Source of the DNA: UBA11400 sp964473555
GTDB taxonomy: Bacteria; Bacteroidota; Rhodothermia; Balneolales; HLUCCA01
Reading direction: 5' to 3'
NCBI GenBank assembly: GCA_964473555.1
Contig: CAYYPL010000001.1
Location: 496,001 to 560,000 of the forward strand
Length of the DNA: 64,000 nt
The notes beneath the pieces are model-generated. The model was not told the DNA's origin. It saw only the letters and a program-made list of their open reading frames with translations, and searched no databases. Shown here piece after piece: positions 27,997-36,680 of this stretch (its first letter is position 1; each line of letters begins with the position of its first letter). The position numbers and the translations under genes are program-made.

Positions 27997-29499
27997 TTAT
28001 ACGCGCCGCTTGGTCCACCAATTAGTCTGTGAATTTGAGGTTGAATTTGGATTCGTATTATGAATCGATTCAGCATTCAATGATTCCAATATTACTCCGG
28101 CAAGTATAACAGGTTCAATATCTACAGACAACCTCGAATTGAGCATTTCGGGTCTAAAATGATCCTTAATAAAATGGGTATCGTAGGTACCATCCTGAAA
28201 ATCTTTATGCTGCATTACAAAACGACAAAATGGTATTGTGGTGTGAAGACCAGATATTTTATACTCAGATAAAGCGGCATCCATTTTCAAGATTGCCAGA
28301 TGTCTGTTCTTGGCATGTACTACGAGTTTCGATAACAAGGGATCATAGTTTATCGTCACTTCCTGACCTTCAACTACACCCGAGTCCACACGAACACCTG
28401 GCCCAGAAGGAATTTTATGCTCTGAAAGTATTCCAGTGGAGGGTAAAAATTGTTCTGAAGGGTCCTCTGCACAAATTCTGCATTCAATAGCATGACCATG
28501 GCTGTTAATATCGTTTTGATGAAACGGAAGTTTTTCTCCCTGTGCGACACGAATCTGCCACTCAACTAGATCCAGGCCAGTAATCAATTCAGTGACTGGA
28601 TGCTCAACCTGCAGACGTGTATTCATCTCTAAAAAATAGAAATTACGATGTTTGTCGACCAGGAACTCGATCGTTCCCGCTCCGTAGTATTCGCAGGATG
28701 CAGCGGCAGTAATCGAAGCTTTTGCCATTTCCGCACGTAACTCATCTGTCAATATGGTTGCCGGAGCCTCTTCAACCACTTTTTGATGGCGACGTTGTAT
28801 CGAGCATTCACGGTCAAATAGATGCAGTGTCTTGCCAAATTTATCTGCTAGAATCTGAAATTCGATATGTCTGGGCTCTTCCAGATACTTTTCCACATAA
28901 ACACGATCATCGCCAAATGCATGATATGCTTCTGATCTAGCCGTTTTAACTGCAGCTTCGATATCTGATGCCGAGTACACAATTCTCATACCTTTGCCAC
29001 CGCCACCCGCGGCTGCTTTGATGAGAACGGGATACCCTATTTTTTCTGCGGTTTCAATGGCTTCTTCATTACTGGTCAAAGCAGTTGTAGTACCCGGTGG
29101 TAGTGGGACCCCGGCAGCCTGCATTAATTTTCTGGCCGATGTTTTATCTCCCATCAATTCAATAGATTTTGGGGATGGTCCAATAAATAGAATACCCTCC
29201 TGGTCACAACGTGCAGAAAAAGCGGCGTTTTCACTTAAGAACCCATAGCCTGGATGGATTGCATCAGCTCCAGTCTGTTTTGCAGCAGCAATGATCTTAT
29301 CTATAAGCAGATAACTTTGGGATGAAGCTGCTTCTCCGATAAAGACGGATTCATCAGCCATTAAAGCATGCGGGGCGAATCGATCAGGCCGGGAATAAAC
29401 TGCTACGGTTTTTATACCCATTGATTTACAGGTTCTCATCACGCGTATGGCAATTTCACCACGATTGGCCACCAATACTTTTTTAATAGAATCGCTCAT
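27997..29499 (-). CDS. Second biotin carboxylase (acyl-CoA carboxylase type)
   Basis: ATP-grasp biotin carboxylase of 500 residues, a paralogue of the AccC at 11750-13102. It shows IKKVLVANRGEIAIRVMRTCKSMG at the N-terminus, AAAGGGGKGMRIV in the ATP loop and LEMNTRLQVEHPVTE in the catalytic region. A C-terminal tail of about 45 residues beyond the carboxylase core, ending in a low-complexity Asn/Ser segment, is missing from the other copy. No biotin carrier or carboxyltransferase gene is adjacent. It may serve propionyl-CoA or another acyl-CoA carboxylase, consistent with IcmF in this genome, but that is inference. Confidence 0.88.
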   Translation of the reverse strand: MSDSIKKVLVANRGEIAIRVMRTCKSMGIKTVAVYSRPDRFAPHALMADESVFIGEAASSQSYLLIDKIIAAAKQTGADAIHPGYGFLSENAAFSARCDQEGILFIGPSPKSIELMGDKTSARKLMQAAGVPLPPGTTTALTSNEEAIETAEKIGYPVLIKAAAGGGGKGMRIVYSASDIEAAVKTARSEAYHAFGDDRVYVEKYLEEPRHIEFQILADKFGKTLHLFDRECSIQRRHQKVVEEAPATILTDELRAEMAKASITAAASCEYYGAGTIEFLVDKHRNFYFLEMNTRLQVEHPVTELITGLDLVEWQIRVAQGEKLPFHQNDINSHGHAIECRICAEDPSEQFLPSTGILSEHKIPSGPGVRVDSGVVEGQEVTINYDPLLSKLVVHAKNRHLAILKMDAALSEYKISGLHTTIPFCRFVMQHKDFQDGTYDTHFIKDHFRPEMLNSRLSVDIEPVILAGVILESLNAESIHNTNPNSTSNSQTNWWTKRRV

Positions 29500-29556
29500 A
29501 AAATATTTCAGATAATTTGACTCCCCATAAAATAATCATTCACAGGAAATTTTTAT

Positions 29557-30564
29557 CTAAAACATTGTATGGATCCAGGCTTTGGGGATAATAGCGAGTT
29601 TTTCAGATGTACTCAGATAAGTTCGTTCATCAAAGACTTTAAATACATCCTCTTCGATACGATCGAGTATACGACTGTAGTTCATAGATGCAAGATAGAC
29701 AGGTAATCTTGAATCTGCATCAAGCATAGCGATTCCAATGTCGGCACTTTGGTAGTAAGATCGGGCACGTTGGATTTGATAGTGCATCAGATCATGGAAG
29801 CGTTTATCCTTTATCTTAGCGAACATATCTGCTTCGGTAATCCCAAATCTGTGTAAATCCTCTAATGGGATATAAATACGATTTCTACCCAGGTCTTCGG
29901 CAATATCTCGTAAGATATTGGTCAGCTGCATGGCGATTCCCAAATCAACCGCATGTTTGAGGGCTTCTTGATTCGAGTAACCGAACACCTCTGAGGTCAT
30001 CAATCCAACAACAGACGCTACTTTGTATGAATAGGTATAGATTTCATCAAAAGAAGAGAATCTGTTTTGATGCAGATCCATACAAACCCCTTCGATTAAT
30101 TCAAGGGGTAAATGTTTAGGGATATGGTATGACCGAAGTGTATCAGCAAACGCGATGAGTATCGGACTATCGGCGTTCCCAGTCTCATACGCTTTATCCA
30201 GTTTCAATCGAAGGTCGTCAATAACTTGCTTAACCTCAACTGGATTGATGTCGGTTTTCTGATTGACATCAAATGTTTCATCGACTATATCGTCAATGTA
30301 TCGGCATAATGCATATATGGCAAAAATAGATCGCTGCTTAACGTTAGGAAGAAAGCGGGTAGAAAGATAGAAGGTCTTGGCATGATGACGCGTAATGGCT
30401 CTGCAATGGGCATATGCATCACGCAAATCGGCACAACTTAACTCGTCAATTACGCTTCTATGGAATGAGGTTTTCTCATATACCGGACGAATCATTTCGT
30501 AAGGAAAACGTAACAGGCTTCGATGTGCCGTACTTGTTGATATGTAAACCTGATTTGATGACAT
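29557..30564 (-). CDS. crtB: Phytoene/squalene synthase family protein
   Basis: Prenyl-transferring enzyme of 335 residues joining two C20 (or C15) diphosphates head to head; phytoene synthase for carotenoids is most likely. The first aspartate-rich motif is DDIVDE (D91, D92, D95) and the second is NILRDIAEDLGRNRIYIP near 217-234, both binding diphosphate-magnesium. LGIAMQLTN precedes it as usual. No other carotenoid genes are in the window, so squalene synthase remains possible. It is the first gene of the crtB-accC2-murQ-plsC-tonB run, all on the minus strand with gaps under 60 nt. Confidence 0.85.
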   Translation of the reverse strand: MSSNQVYISTSTAHRSLLRFPYEMIRPVYEKTSFHRSVIDELSCADLRDAYAHCRAITRHHAKTFYLSTRFLPNVKQRSIFAIYALCRYIDDIVDETFDVNQKTDINPVEVKQVIDDLRLKLDKAYETGNADSPILIAFADTLRSYHIPKHLPLELIEGVCMDLHQNRFSSFDEIYTYSYKVASVVGLMTSEVFGYSNQEALKHAVDLGIAMQLTNILRDIAEDLGRNRIYIPLEDLHRFGITEADMFAKIKDKRFHDLMHYQIQRARSYYQSADIGIAMLDADSRLPVYLASMNYSRILDRIEEDVFKVFDERTYLSTSEKLAIIPKAWIHTMF

Positions 30565-30803
30565 ACGATATCTAATGAAAATGTAAGGTGCTTAGTTCCC
30601 GTATTGTTTCATTGACTTTGCCTGGGAAGCGCCTTAAGTAGGGTCAAAGTACGAATAAGATGTACTTTTTCAATCATGCCTAATACAAATTTTATGTAAT
30701 TTAATGCATAAACCGAATATTTTTAAGCGTATTTTCAGATTGTATTCGCATTGTTTAAAATTAGGTCAACTAATCCAGCTATAGACATTTAAAATCATCT
30801 ACC
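30565..30803. other. Divergent intergenic region between crtB and the LacI-family gene
   Basis: These 239 bases separate two divergent genes and must hold both promoters. The stretch is AT-rich. I found no exact TAnnTTTG box with a properly spaced TTG element and no clear symmetric LacI-type operator, so I mark it without naming sites. Confidence 0.4.
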
Positions 30804-31820
30804 ATGGCTAAGAAACACACGATTTATGATGTTGCAAAACGAGCAGGTGTTGCAATTTCTACGGTTTCAAGAGTTCTTAACCAATCTCCTTATGTATCAG
30901 ACACGACCAAACAGCGCGTAGAAAAAGCGATAAAGGAACTGGATTTTTATCCCCAGGTGAATGCAAGAAATCTGGCCCGAAAAGAGGCTCAATTGATTTC
31001 TGTGGCTGTTCCAACTTTCACTACTCCTTTTTTTAATGATGTGCTCAAAGGAGTCAAAGATGAAATCAAAAATACTGGTCTTGATTTTATCATTTATAAT
31101 ACGGGTTCAGATAATCCTGAACTTAATTTCACCGGATTTATAGAGAAAGGTATTCCAGATGCCATGATTGTATTCTCTATAGAAATCACTGAAACCATTC
31201 ATAAGAGATTACGTGATCTGCCCATACCGGTAATACTAGTAGGTTATCCACATGAGGCGTATGATTATATCTGTTGGGACAATTACCATGGTGGATTCAT
31301 TGCAGCTGAACATCTGATTAATCAGGGTTACACTCAAATCGGAATGATTCGCCCTCATTCAAAATCCTCGATTTCAGACCAGAGGGAACGTGGGTTCAGG
31401 GATGCCCTTCGTGAATATGGGATACCAATGGACGAGGACTATCTAGTGAGCGGAATTACCCGGAAGCATGCTGGATTTAGTGAGGAAGCTGGTGCAGAAG
31501 CCATAAACATCCTTCTATCGCGAAATAAACTTCCACAGGCTTTGTTCTGTTCAAATGATGCACAAGCTATTGGAGCCATCCATTGTCTTGAAGAAAAAGG
31601 GTATGCTGTTCCAGGTGATGTAGCGGTTATGGGTTATGACAATATCAAAATCTCTAAATACCTGAATCTCACTACGATTGACCAAAAGATGTACGAAGTG
31701 GGTAAAGCTTCCATCAAACGCTTGGCAGAACGAATTAAAAATAACGATCTAAAACCTCTTCAAACGACCATCAAGCCTGAGCTTGTGGTCCGAAAATCAA
31801 CTTTTAAATCACAATCATAG
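30804..31820 (+). CDS. LacI-family transcriptional regulator
   Basis: DNA-binding repressor or activator of 338 residues. The N-terminal helix-turn-helix and hinge read TIYDVAKRAGVAISTVSRVLNQSPYVSDTTKQ..., with the hinge helix NARNLARK near 53-60. The remainder is the periplasmic-binding-like effector domain (AQLISVAVPTFTTPFFNDVLKG; AVMGYDNIKISKYLNLTTI). It lies 12 nt upstream of purC on the same strand. E. coli PurR is also of this family, but the effector cannot be inferred from sequence, and most LacI-type proteins sense sugars. Confidence 0.92.
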   Translation: MAKKHTIYDVAKRAGVAISTVSRVLNQSPYVSDTTKQRVEKAIKELDFYPQVNARNLARKEAQLISVAVPTFTTPFFNDVLKGVKDEIKNTGLDFIIYNTGSDNPELNFTGFIEKGIPDAMIVFSIEITETIHKRLRDLPIPVILVGYPHEAYDYICWDNYHGGFIAAEHLINQGYTQIGMIRPHSKSSISDQRERGFRDALREYGIPMDEDYLVSGITRKHAGFSEEAGAEAINILLSRNKLPQALFCSNDAQAIGAIHCLEEKGYAVPGDVAVMGYDNIKISKYLNLTTIDQKMYEVGKASIKRLAERIKNNDLKPLQTTIKPELVVRKSTFKSQS

Positions 31821-31832
31821 GTATTTGGTTGC

Positions 31833-32783
31833 ATGCACTATTATTCTGCACTTCAATCCTGCATCGGACTAACCCAAGTAGCAGATCATTCCGAACCATA
31901 TCGTGGAAAAGTACGGGATGTCTACAAACTCAATGATCAATCGCTCGCTATCGTCTCAACTGACCGAATTTCAGCCTTCGATCACATTTTAAGACAACTA
32001 ATACCCTTTAAGGGTCAGATACTCAACACTCTCGCTACCTTCTTTTTTGAGCGCGTACAGGACATTGTCGAAACACATATCATCGATGTTCCTCACCCAA
32101 ATGTAACAATTGCTAAAGCATGTATTTCCCTGCCAGTGGAAGTGGTGATCCGTGGCTACCTGACCGGTCATGCAGCCAGAACATACAAAAAAGGAATTCG
32201 TGATCTGTGTGGCGTCAGATTACCTGAAGGTATGGTTGAAAATCAGGCTTTTAAACACCCTATCCTTACTCCAGCCACGAAAGCAACCGCCGGACATGAT
32301 GAAGACATTTCTGAATCTGAAATTTTATCCAGAGGTATTGTCGATGCGTCTGTCTGGGAGCAGGTGCGCTCGATTGCATTCAAATTGTTTGACAGAGGAA
32401 CACAAATAGCCAGAGAAAAGGGATTGATACTGGTGGATACTAAATATGAATTCGGGCTGTACGAGGGACGAGTTGTCTTGATTGATGAAGTGCATACACC
32501 GGATTCATCCAGATATTTTTATCTGGATAAATATGAGGAGAATCTGAATGCCGGCCTTCCACAAAGACAGTTATCCAAAGAATTCATTCGAGAATGGCTG
32601 ATCGCAAATAACTTTCAAGGGCTTGAAGGTCAGGTTATGCCTGACTTGTCTGATGATTTCAGATTAGAAATCTTTCATAGATATGAAGAATTGTTCAACA
32701 CATTGACTGGCAAACCATTTATTCCCACTGATACTTCGAATTTTAACCTTACCCTATCCGAGATTCTGCAAAAATATGCTTAA
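31833..32783 (+). CDS. purC: Phosphoribosylaminoimidazole-succinocarboxamide (SAICAR) synthase
   Basis: Catalyses ATP-dependent joining of CAIR and aspartate in purine biosynthesis. The protein has 316 residues, the longer fungal-like form rather than the ~240-residue bacterial form. Key segments are YRGKVRDVYKL near 24-34, STDRISAFDHIL, VVIRGYLTGHAARTYKKG and LVDTKYEFG. The gene follows the LacI-type regulator by 12 nt and converges with queE. Confidence 0.95.
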   Translation: MHYYSALQSCIGLTQVADHSEPYRGKVRDVYKLNDQSLAIVSTDRISAFDHILRQLIPFKGQILNTLATFFFERVQDIVETHIIDVPHPNVTIAKACISLPVEVVIRGYLTGHAARTYKKGIRDLCGVRLPEGMVENQAFKHPILTPATKATAGHDEDISESEILSRGIVDASVWEQVRSIAFKLFDRGTQIAREKGLILVDTKYEFGLYEGRVVLIDEVHTPDSSRYFYLDKYEENLNAGLPQRQLSKEFIREWLIANNFQGLEGQVMPDLSDDFRLEIFHRYEELFNTLTGKPFIPTDTSNFNLTLSEILQKYA

Positions 32784-32808
32784 GTGAGGACGATTCAGTT
32801 CAAATTAC

Positions 32809-33450
32809 CTACGGTATATTGAGAAATTTATGTGTTTGTAAACTAATACCCCATTGTGGATTCCCCTTAACATAATCCACAATTAGCTCCTTGGATGAAG
32901 GAGTGTCCCATTCGGGTTGTAGTAATAAAACCGTGTCAGAGGTACATTTAGCTGCGTGTTCTTCAGCCCATTTAAGGTCTTTTTTGGTAAGAACTACTAC
33001 TTTTAACTCATTCACAAATGGATAAATCTCGTCAACGGGTGGCTTGAAACGTTTTGGAGACAAGGTAACCCAATCCAGATCTCCACTCAATGGTGATGAC
33101 CCGGAGGTCTCAATGTGAACACGATGACCATTCTCGTGCAAAGCAAGAGTCAACGCGGTAAGATCATGAAGCAGAGGTTCTCCACCTGTAATGACAACAA
33201 ATGAGGGTTTTGCCTTGTTTACAGCAGAAATAAGTTCAGAGACTGACAATCTTGGGTGTATGCTTTCATCCCAGCTATCTTTAACATCACACCACCAGCA
33301 TTTGACATCACAACCTCCGGTTCTGATGAAATAAGCAGATTTACCTGTGTGAGCGCCTTCACCCTGTATGGTGTAGAAATGTTCCATGATGGGATATGTG
33401 ACTTCATTAAGTGAAGTTGGTTCGGAAGTAGCTGGTATTATGGACATCAT
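32809..33450 (-). CDS. queE: 7-carboxy-7-deazaguanine synthase
   Basis: Radical SAM enzyme of 213 residues that contracts 6-carboxytetrahydropterin to 7-carboxy-7-deazaguanine in the queuosine pathway. The CX3CX2C iron-sulfur motif is C47-C51-C54 (GGCDVKCWWCD), and FYTIQGEGAHTGK at about 25-37 binds substrate. The VVITGGEPLLH segment is the typical SAM contact. The ATG at 33450 shares its A with the queD stop (TGATG), and another ATG follows immediately. Complete length. Confidence 0.93.
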   Translation of the reverse strand: MMSIIPATSEPTSLNEVTYPIMEHFYTIQGEGAHTGKSAYFIRTGGCDVKCWWCDVKDSWDESIHPRLSVSELISAVNKAKPSFVVITGGEPLLHDLTALTLALHENGHRVHIETSGSSPLSGDLDWVTLSPKRFKPPVDEIYPFVNELKVVVLTKKDLKWAEEHAAKCTSDTVLLLQPEWDTPSSKELIVDYVKGNPQWGISLQTHKFLNIP

Positions 33451-33839
33451 CAGATAGTTTCGTCGGTATATTCCACCCAGCTGTCTGGAGTCTCCCAGAT
33501 GGTGACGGTAAGTCGGATCCCTTCGGGCAGCCTTTTTACAGTTTCGCTGTGAATGTATTCAGCCATTCTTTCTGCAGTTGTGGAAAAATCGACCAAGTCA
33601 TTGAGATAGGCATGGTCTAAACCGCCTTTTTGAACATCTTTCCCGGCCCACTTAAGCTCACGGAAATCACATACCATGTCAGGACTGGGCAGATATTTAG
33701 ATGGATTCAGTGAATTGGACTTTGCAGTCATCCGTACACGGTAGGTATGTCCATGTACACGCCCACACTTGCCATCGTATCCATCAATGGAATGTGCGGA
33801 ATCTATTCGAAATTCGGTATTTATCGTCCAGGTTGGCAT
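33450..33839 (-). CDS. queD: 6-carboxy-5,6,7,8-tetrahydropterin synthase
   Basis: Zinc enzyme of the PTPS family, 129 residues, converting dihydroneopterin triphosphate into the QueE substrate. Zinc ligands are H16, H29 and H31, with catalytic C25 in YDGKCGRVHGHTYRV. The product is used by QueE from the next gene, which overlaps by one base. The start codon is only 5 nt after the T-run of an intrinsic terminator, leaving little room for a separate promoter. Confidence 0.93.
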   Translation of the reverse strand: MPTWTINTEFRIDSAHSIDGYDGKCGRVHGHTYRVRMTAKSNSLNPSKYLPSPDMVCDFRELKWAGKDVQKGGLDHAYLNDLVDFSTTAERMAEYIHSETVKRLPEGIRLTVTIWETPDSWVEYTDETI

Positions 33840-33844
33840 AAATT

Positions 33845-33876
33845 AAAAAGGGTCAACCACATTTGTGAATGACCCC
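33845..33876 (-). terminator. Intrinsic terminator between the thioredoxin-like gene and queD
   Basis: On the minus strand GGGUCA (33875-33870) pairs with UGACCC (33855-33850), with inner CACA/UGUG pairing, then UUUUU (33849-33845). It lies about 33 nt after the stop at 33909 and ends 6 nt before the queD ATG. Confidence 0.75.
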
Positions 33877-33908
33877 AAATATAAGACTATTTTAACCAAA
33901 CTTAATGC

Positions 33909-34520
33909 TTACAGTCGCTTTATTGTGCACCCAATTGCTCTTGAAGTCGCCCGAGTAATTTTTTTCCCGGAAGCCAGTTCCTTCATTGCGTCTGCTAAAT
34001 AGGTATTTTCGACGTCGGCTGCTGAACGACTATTATCATCTATAGCACCGACGAATACCAATACATTGTCTTTATTCAATAAATATACATGTGGTGTGCG
34101 AGTTGCACCGTATGCATCAGCAAGTTTATGATTCTTGTCCAGGGCATATGGGAAGGTATACCCAATTTCTTCGGCTCGTACTTTCATATCTGCTAAAGAT
34201 GAACCTTGGTTACGCGTTGCCTCGTTTGGATTAACCGCTACCATTCCGATGTTTAATTCCTTGGCGAGTGTTGAAATTGTAAGGTAGCGATCTTCCCATG
34301 CTCGTACATATGGGCAAGTAGAGCAAGAAAATATTAACAGAGTACCATTATCGCCTTTCACATCGGCGAGAGTAATCTTTTTACCCGCAATCTCATCCAT
34401 TTGATAATCGAACATAGGTCCGAGTGTACCAATCTGGAGTTCTTTTATATCCTGCTGTTCAGGAGCAACAAACCAGATGGTAAAAAGTAAAGGTAAAAGG
34501 GCTATTTTGAAATATTTCAT
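33909..34520 (-). CDS. Exported thioredoxin-fold protein (AhpC/TSA-like)
   Basis: A 203-residue thioredoxin-fold protein with an N-terminal signal-like helix (IALLPLLFTIWFVAP, residues 6-20). The redox motif is CSTC in LLIFSCSTCPYVRAWEDRY, near residue 70. TPHVYLLNKD carries the cis-proline. It matches the peroxiredoxin-like group of thioredoxin-family proteins (often PRX_like) rather than true peroxiredoxins. It lies 14 nt after a TlpA-type gene, so both probably serve envelope redox chemistry. Confidence 0.8.
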   Translation of the reverse strand: MKYFKIALLPLLFTIWFVAPEQQDIKELQIGTLGPMFDYQMDEIAGKKITLADVKGDNGTLLIFSCSTCPYVRAWEDRYLTISTLAKELNIGMVAVNPNEATRNQGSSLADMKVRAEEIGYTFPYALDKNHKLADAYGATRTPHVYLLNKDNVLVFVGAIDDNSRSAADVENTYLADAMKELASGKKITRATSRAIGCTIKRL

Positions 34521-34534
34521 GGTAATGTAGGTGA

Positions 34535-35056
34535 TTAGTTTTGAATTGCTTGAAGAACCAGTTCTTTAAATTCGTCATATGTAGCCGGTCGTTCAAAGGC
34601 TGACAGTCGTGACCCGTCTTTGTTATAGACCACAGTCGCAGGCAATGCTCCGGACCAGTCGGTCCAGACAGCGTTAATAAACGGCTCATCTCTATCATTT
34701 TTAAGATAAGTAGTCCATCCAACTTCATTCTGAGCAAGAAATTGGTTAATCCGTTCAAGTTCTTCCGGAAAATCGGCGGATATGAAAATGACCTGCAGTT
34801 CATCAGGATAATCCTTTTGTAAACGAACCAGATAAGGAAACTCCTCAACACATGGTATACACCATGTCGCCCAAATATTCATTAAGACTGCCTTTTTATC
34901 CGAATAGGATTCAACCAACGGATTGATTTGAGCGGCGTTTATAAGCTGTACTTCCTGAATACCATTATATGCAGAGCCTGAGCTCTCTTCAGAGGTTTCC
35001 GTACAGCTTGCAACTATAACAACAACTAGTAACGAAACGATACGTTTGATGTTCAT
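34535..35056 (-). CDS. TlpA-family thiol-disulfide oxidoreductase lipoprotein
   Basis: A 173-residue thioredoxin-like protein. Residues 1-18 form a lipoprotein signal (VVVIVASC, lipobox cysteine C18). The active site is WCIPC in NIWATWCIPCVEEFPYL, around residue 65-70, with LPATVVYNKDG holding the cis-proline. Such proteins often reduce apocytochrome c or other envelope thiols. The ccm genes lie at 51.8-55.6 kb, so a role in cytochrome maturation is possible but not shown. Confidence 0.87.
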   Translation of the reverse strand: MNIKRIVSLLVVVIVASCTETSEESSGSAYNGIQEVQLINAAQINPLVESYSDKKAVLMNIWATWCIPCVEEFPYLVRLQKDYPDELQVIFISADFPEELERINQFLAQNEVGWTTYLKNDRDEPFINAVWTDWSGALPATVVYNKDGSRLSAFERPATYDEFKELVLQAIQN

Positions 35057-35102
35057 AAATGCATAATCGATTGATTTTATTATAAAATAACGAATTCACC
35101 TG

Positions 35103-35924
35103 TTATTGTGGTGTTTTATAATATATTATTTGCTGAGTTAGTTCTAAGTAGATTCTTTCTTGGATATCATTCTTTTTTAATAGTTCCAGGTGTTCAAGGA
35201 TAGTTGAATGATCACCTCTTGAAGCAGGGCCGGTCAATGCAGATGGAAATCCCTCATTCACAATATTTTCAGCAGTTTGTTTAATGAGAGGTCCAAGAAT
35301 GTCTATAGCTCGCTCAATCGGATCTGAATCCATTATTTTGAGAACATCAGCGGCATAAAATACCAACGCTGACATAAAATTTGATGTGATCACAGCAGCC
35401 AAATGGAGTAGTTTCTTTTGTTCGGGAGTAACTACTATGGGCTTAGAACCTAGATTTGTAAACAAAACAGATAACCTATCTATGGCAATGGGATCACCCT
35501 CTAACGACACCGTAATCCCTTTAAATATTGACGGGGCTGAATCTGACTTAAAGGTCATCAAGGGATGTGATGAAGCTGTAAGTACCGACTTTTGAGTCAG
35601 ATGATTGAGTATTTCACTGGGTTTACTCCCCGAAACATGTGAGACAACGGTCTTTTTTTCAGACAAGACTTCTGTTGGCAAACGTTTGGAGACAGATTGG
35701 ATTGCATCGTCTGGCACACAAAGGAAGACAAAGTCAGCAGGTTTAAGTTCATCGACGGATTCAAGTACATGTACACCGGGATAACGATCGGAGGTTTTGC
35801 TCGTATCTCGGGAAATGAAATTTCCGGTGCAGATTCCTCCAATAGAGTTCAGAGCTGCATCAAGTGCAGCCCCTACCCTTCCATAGCCGATTATTGAGTA
35901 TGTAAAATCATCTACCGGGCACAT
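35103..35924 (-). CDS. Rossmann-like plus DUF2520 protein
   Basis: A 273-residue NAD(P)-binding protein with an N-terminal Rossmann motif IGYGRVGAAL and a C-terminal helical DUF2520-type domain (HPLMTFKSD; AAVITSNFMSALVFYAAD; LTGPASRGDHSTILEHL). The arrangement resembles pyrroline-5-carboxylate reductase and ketopantoate reductase, but no substrate is known to me. The start chosen is the ATG at 35924 (MCPVDDFTYSIIGYG), 10 nt past the stop of the MEMO-like gene; an upstream ATG at 35966 would overlap that gene by 32 nt. Confidence 0.8.
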   Translation of the reverse strand: MCPVDDFTYSIIGYGRVGAALDAALNSIGGICTGNFISRDTSKTSDRYPGVHVLESVDELKPADFVFLCVPDDAIQSVSKRLPTEVLSEKKTVVSHVSGSKPSEILNHLTQKSVLTASSHPLMTFKSDSAPSIFKGITVSLEGDPIAIDRLSVLFTNLGSKPIVVTPEQKKLLHLAAVITSNFMSALVFYAADVLKIMDSDPIERAIDILGPLIKQTAENIVNEGFPSALTGPASRGDHSTILEHLELLKKNDIQERIYLELTQQIIYYKTPQ

Positions 35925-35934
35925 GTTTGAAAAC

Positions 35935-36663
35935 TTAGTTGGTGCCCTGAACACCATATCCAGCAATTGCGCTACTGTTTGGGGTGGTTGAAGTTAAAAA
36001 AATGAAAGAAACGCCCCAGTTATATCCGACAAATACGCCTGACTGGAATGCAGCAGACCCGGATACCCGATAATCGCCACTATTCAACAAATTCATGATA
36101 TTTGATTGATCTGTAGATTCGAGTAGTTTCTTAATGTCCTCAATGCCATAGTTGTCTCCGGGAAAAGAACAGGCAACTACAAGAAGGGCGTTTCTCCCGG
36201 CCATGATTTCAGAAAGTACGTAGGCTACTTCCCGGACAATAGAAGGATCCTCATCGCAGACCTGAACACTTACCAATTTGAATTCATCAAGTGCTGCCAC
36301 CAAATAGGGTAAGTGTTTATATAATTCCATTTCAGGACCAACGGCATGATCATCGATAAAAAAATCATCGTCTTCGTCGCAAAATTCATTGCGCATCATA
36401 TCGTTAACGAGTACAGGTCCAAATTCACACTCAAACTGTGAGTAAGTGGCCATTGGAATTTTTTTATCGGTAGCTTTGATATTGGTTTCCAGAAAAACTA
36501 CCGTATCATATTTATATCCGATTAGCCCGCTGTAGAGCGTGAAAAGTTGATTTTCGTCGGTACTCTGATGGTCTGGTACAAACACTATTTTTATTGGCGG
36601 GAATTCTTCGTGGGACACTGAAGATAGTTGATTTCGAAGCGCTTCCAGGGATTTGAATTTCAT
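35935..36663 (-). CDS. MEMO-like protein (AmmeMemoRadiSam B-type), degenerate metal site
   Basis: A 242-residue protein that appears to have the MEMO1/AmmeMemoRadiSam-B fold. DHAVGPEMELYKHLPYL (about residues 104-120) lines up with the family EHSLEVQLPFL motif, ALLVVACSFPGDNY with the VASSDxSHY motif, and the C-terminal AIAGYGVQG with the usual ending GYAS. The early metal-binding histidines and the late cysteine of the family are not found in the expected contexts, so metal binding may be lost. It sits between phosphopantetheinyl transferase and a DUF2520 gene. The assignment is by motif pattern only. Confidence 0.5.
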   Translation of the reverse strand: MKFKSLEALRNQLSSVSHEEFPPIKIVFVPDHQSTDENQLFTLYSGLIGYKYDTVVFLETNIKATDKKIPMATYSQFECEFGPVLVNDMMRNEFCDEDDDFFIDDHAVGPEMELYKHLPYLVAALDEFKLVSVQVCDEDPSIVREVAYVLSEIMAGRNALLVVACSFPGDNYGIEDIKKLLESTDQSNIMNLLNSGDYRVSGSAAFQSGVFVGYNWGVSFIFLTSTTPNSSAIAGYGVQGTN

Positions 36664-36680
36664 GGTATCTTATCGAGGTG

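Noticed and set aside
33840..33908. preQ1 riboswitch upstream of queD
   Set aside because: The hairpin there fits an intrinsic terminator of the upstream gene; I could not find the C-rich loop and A-rich tail of the preQ1-I aptamer.
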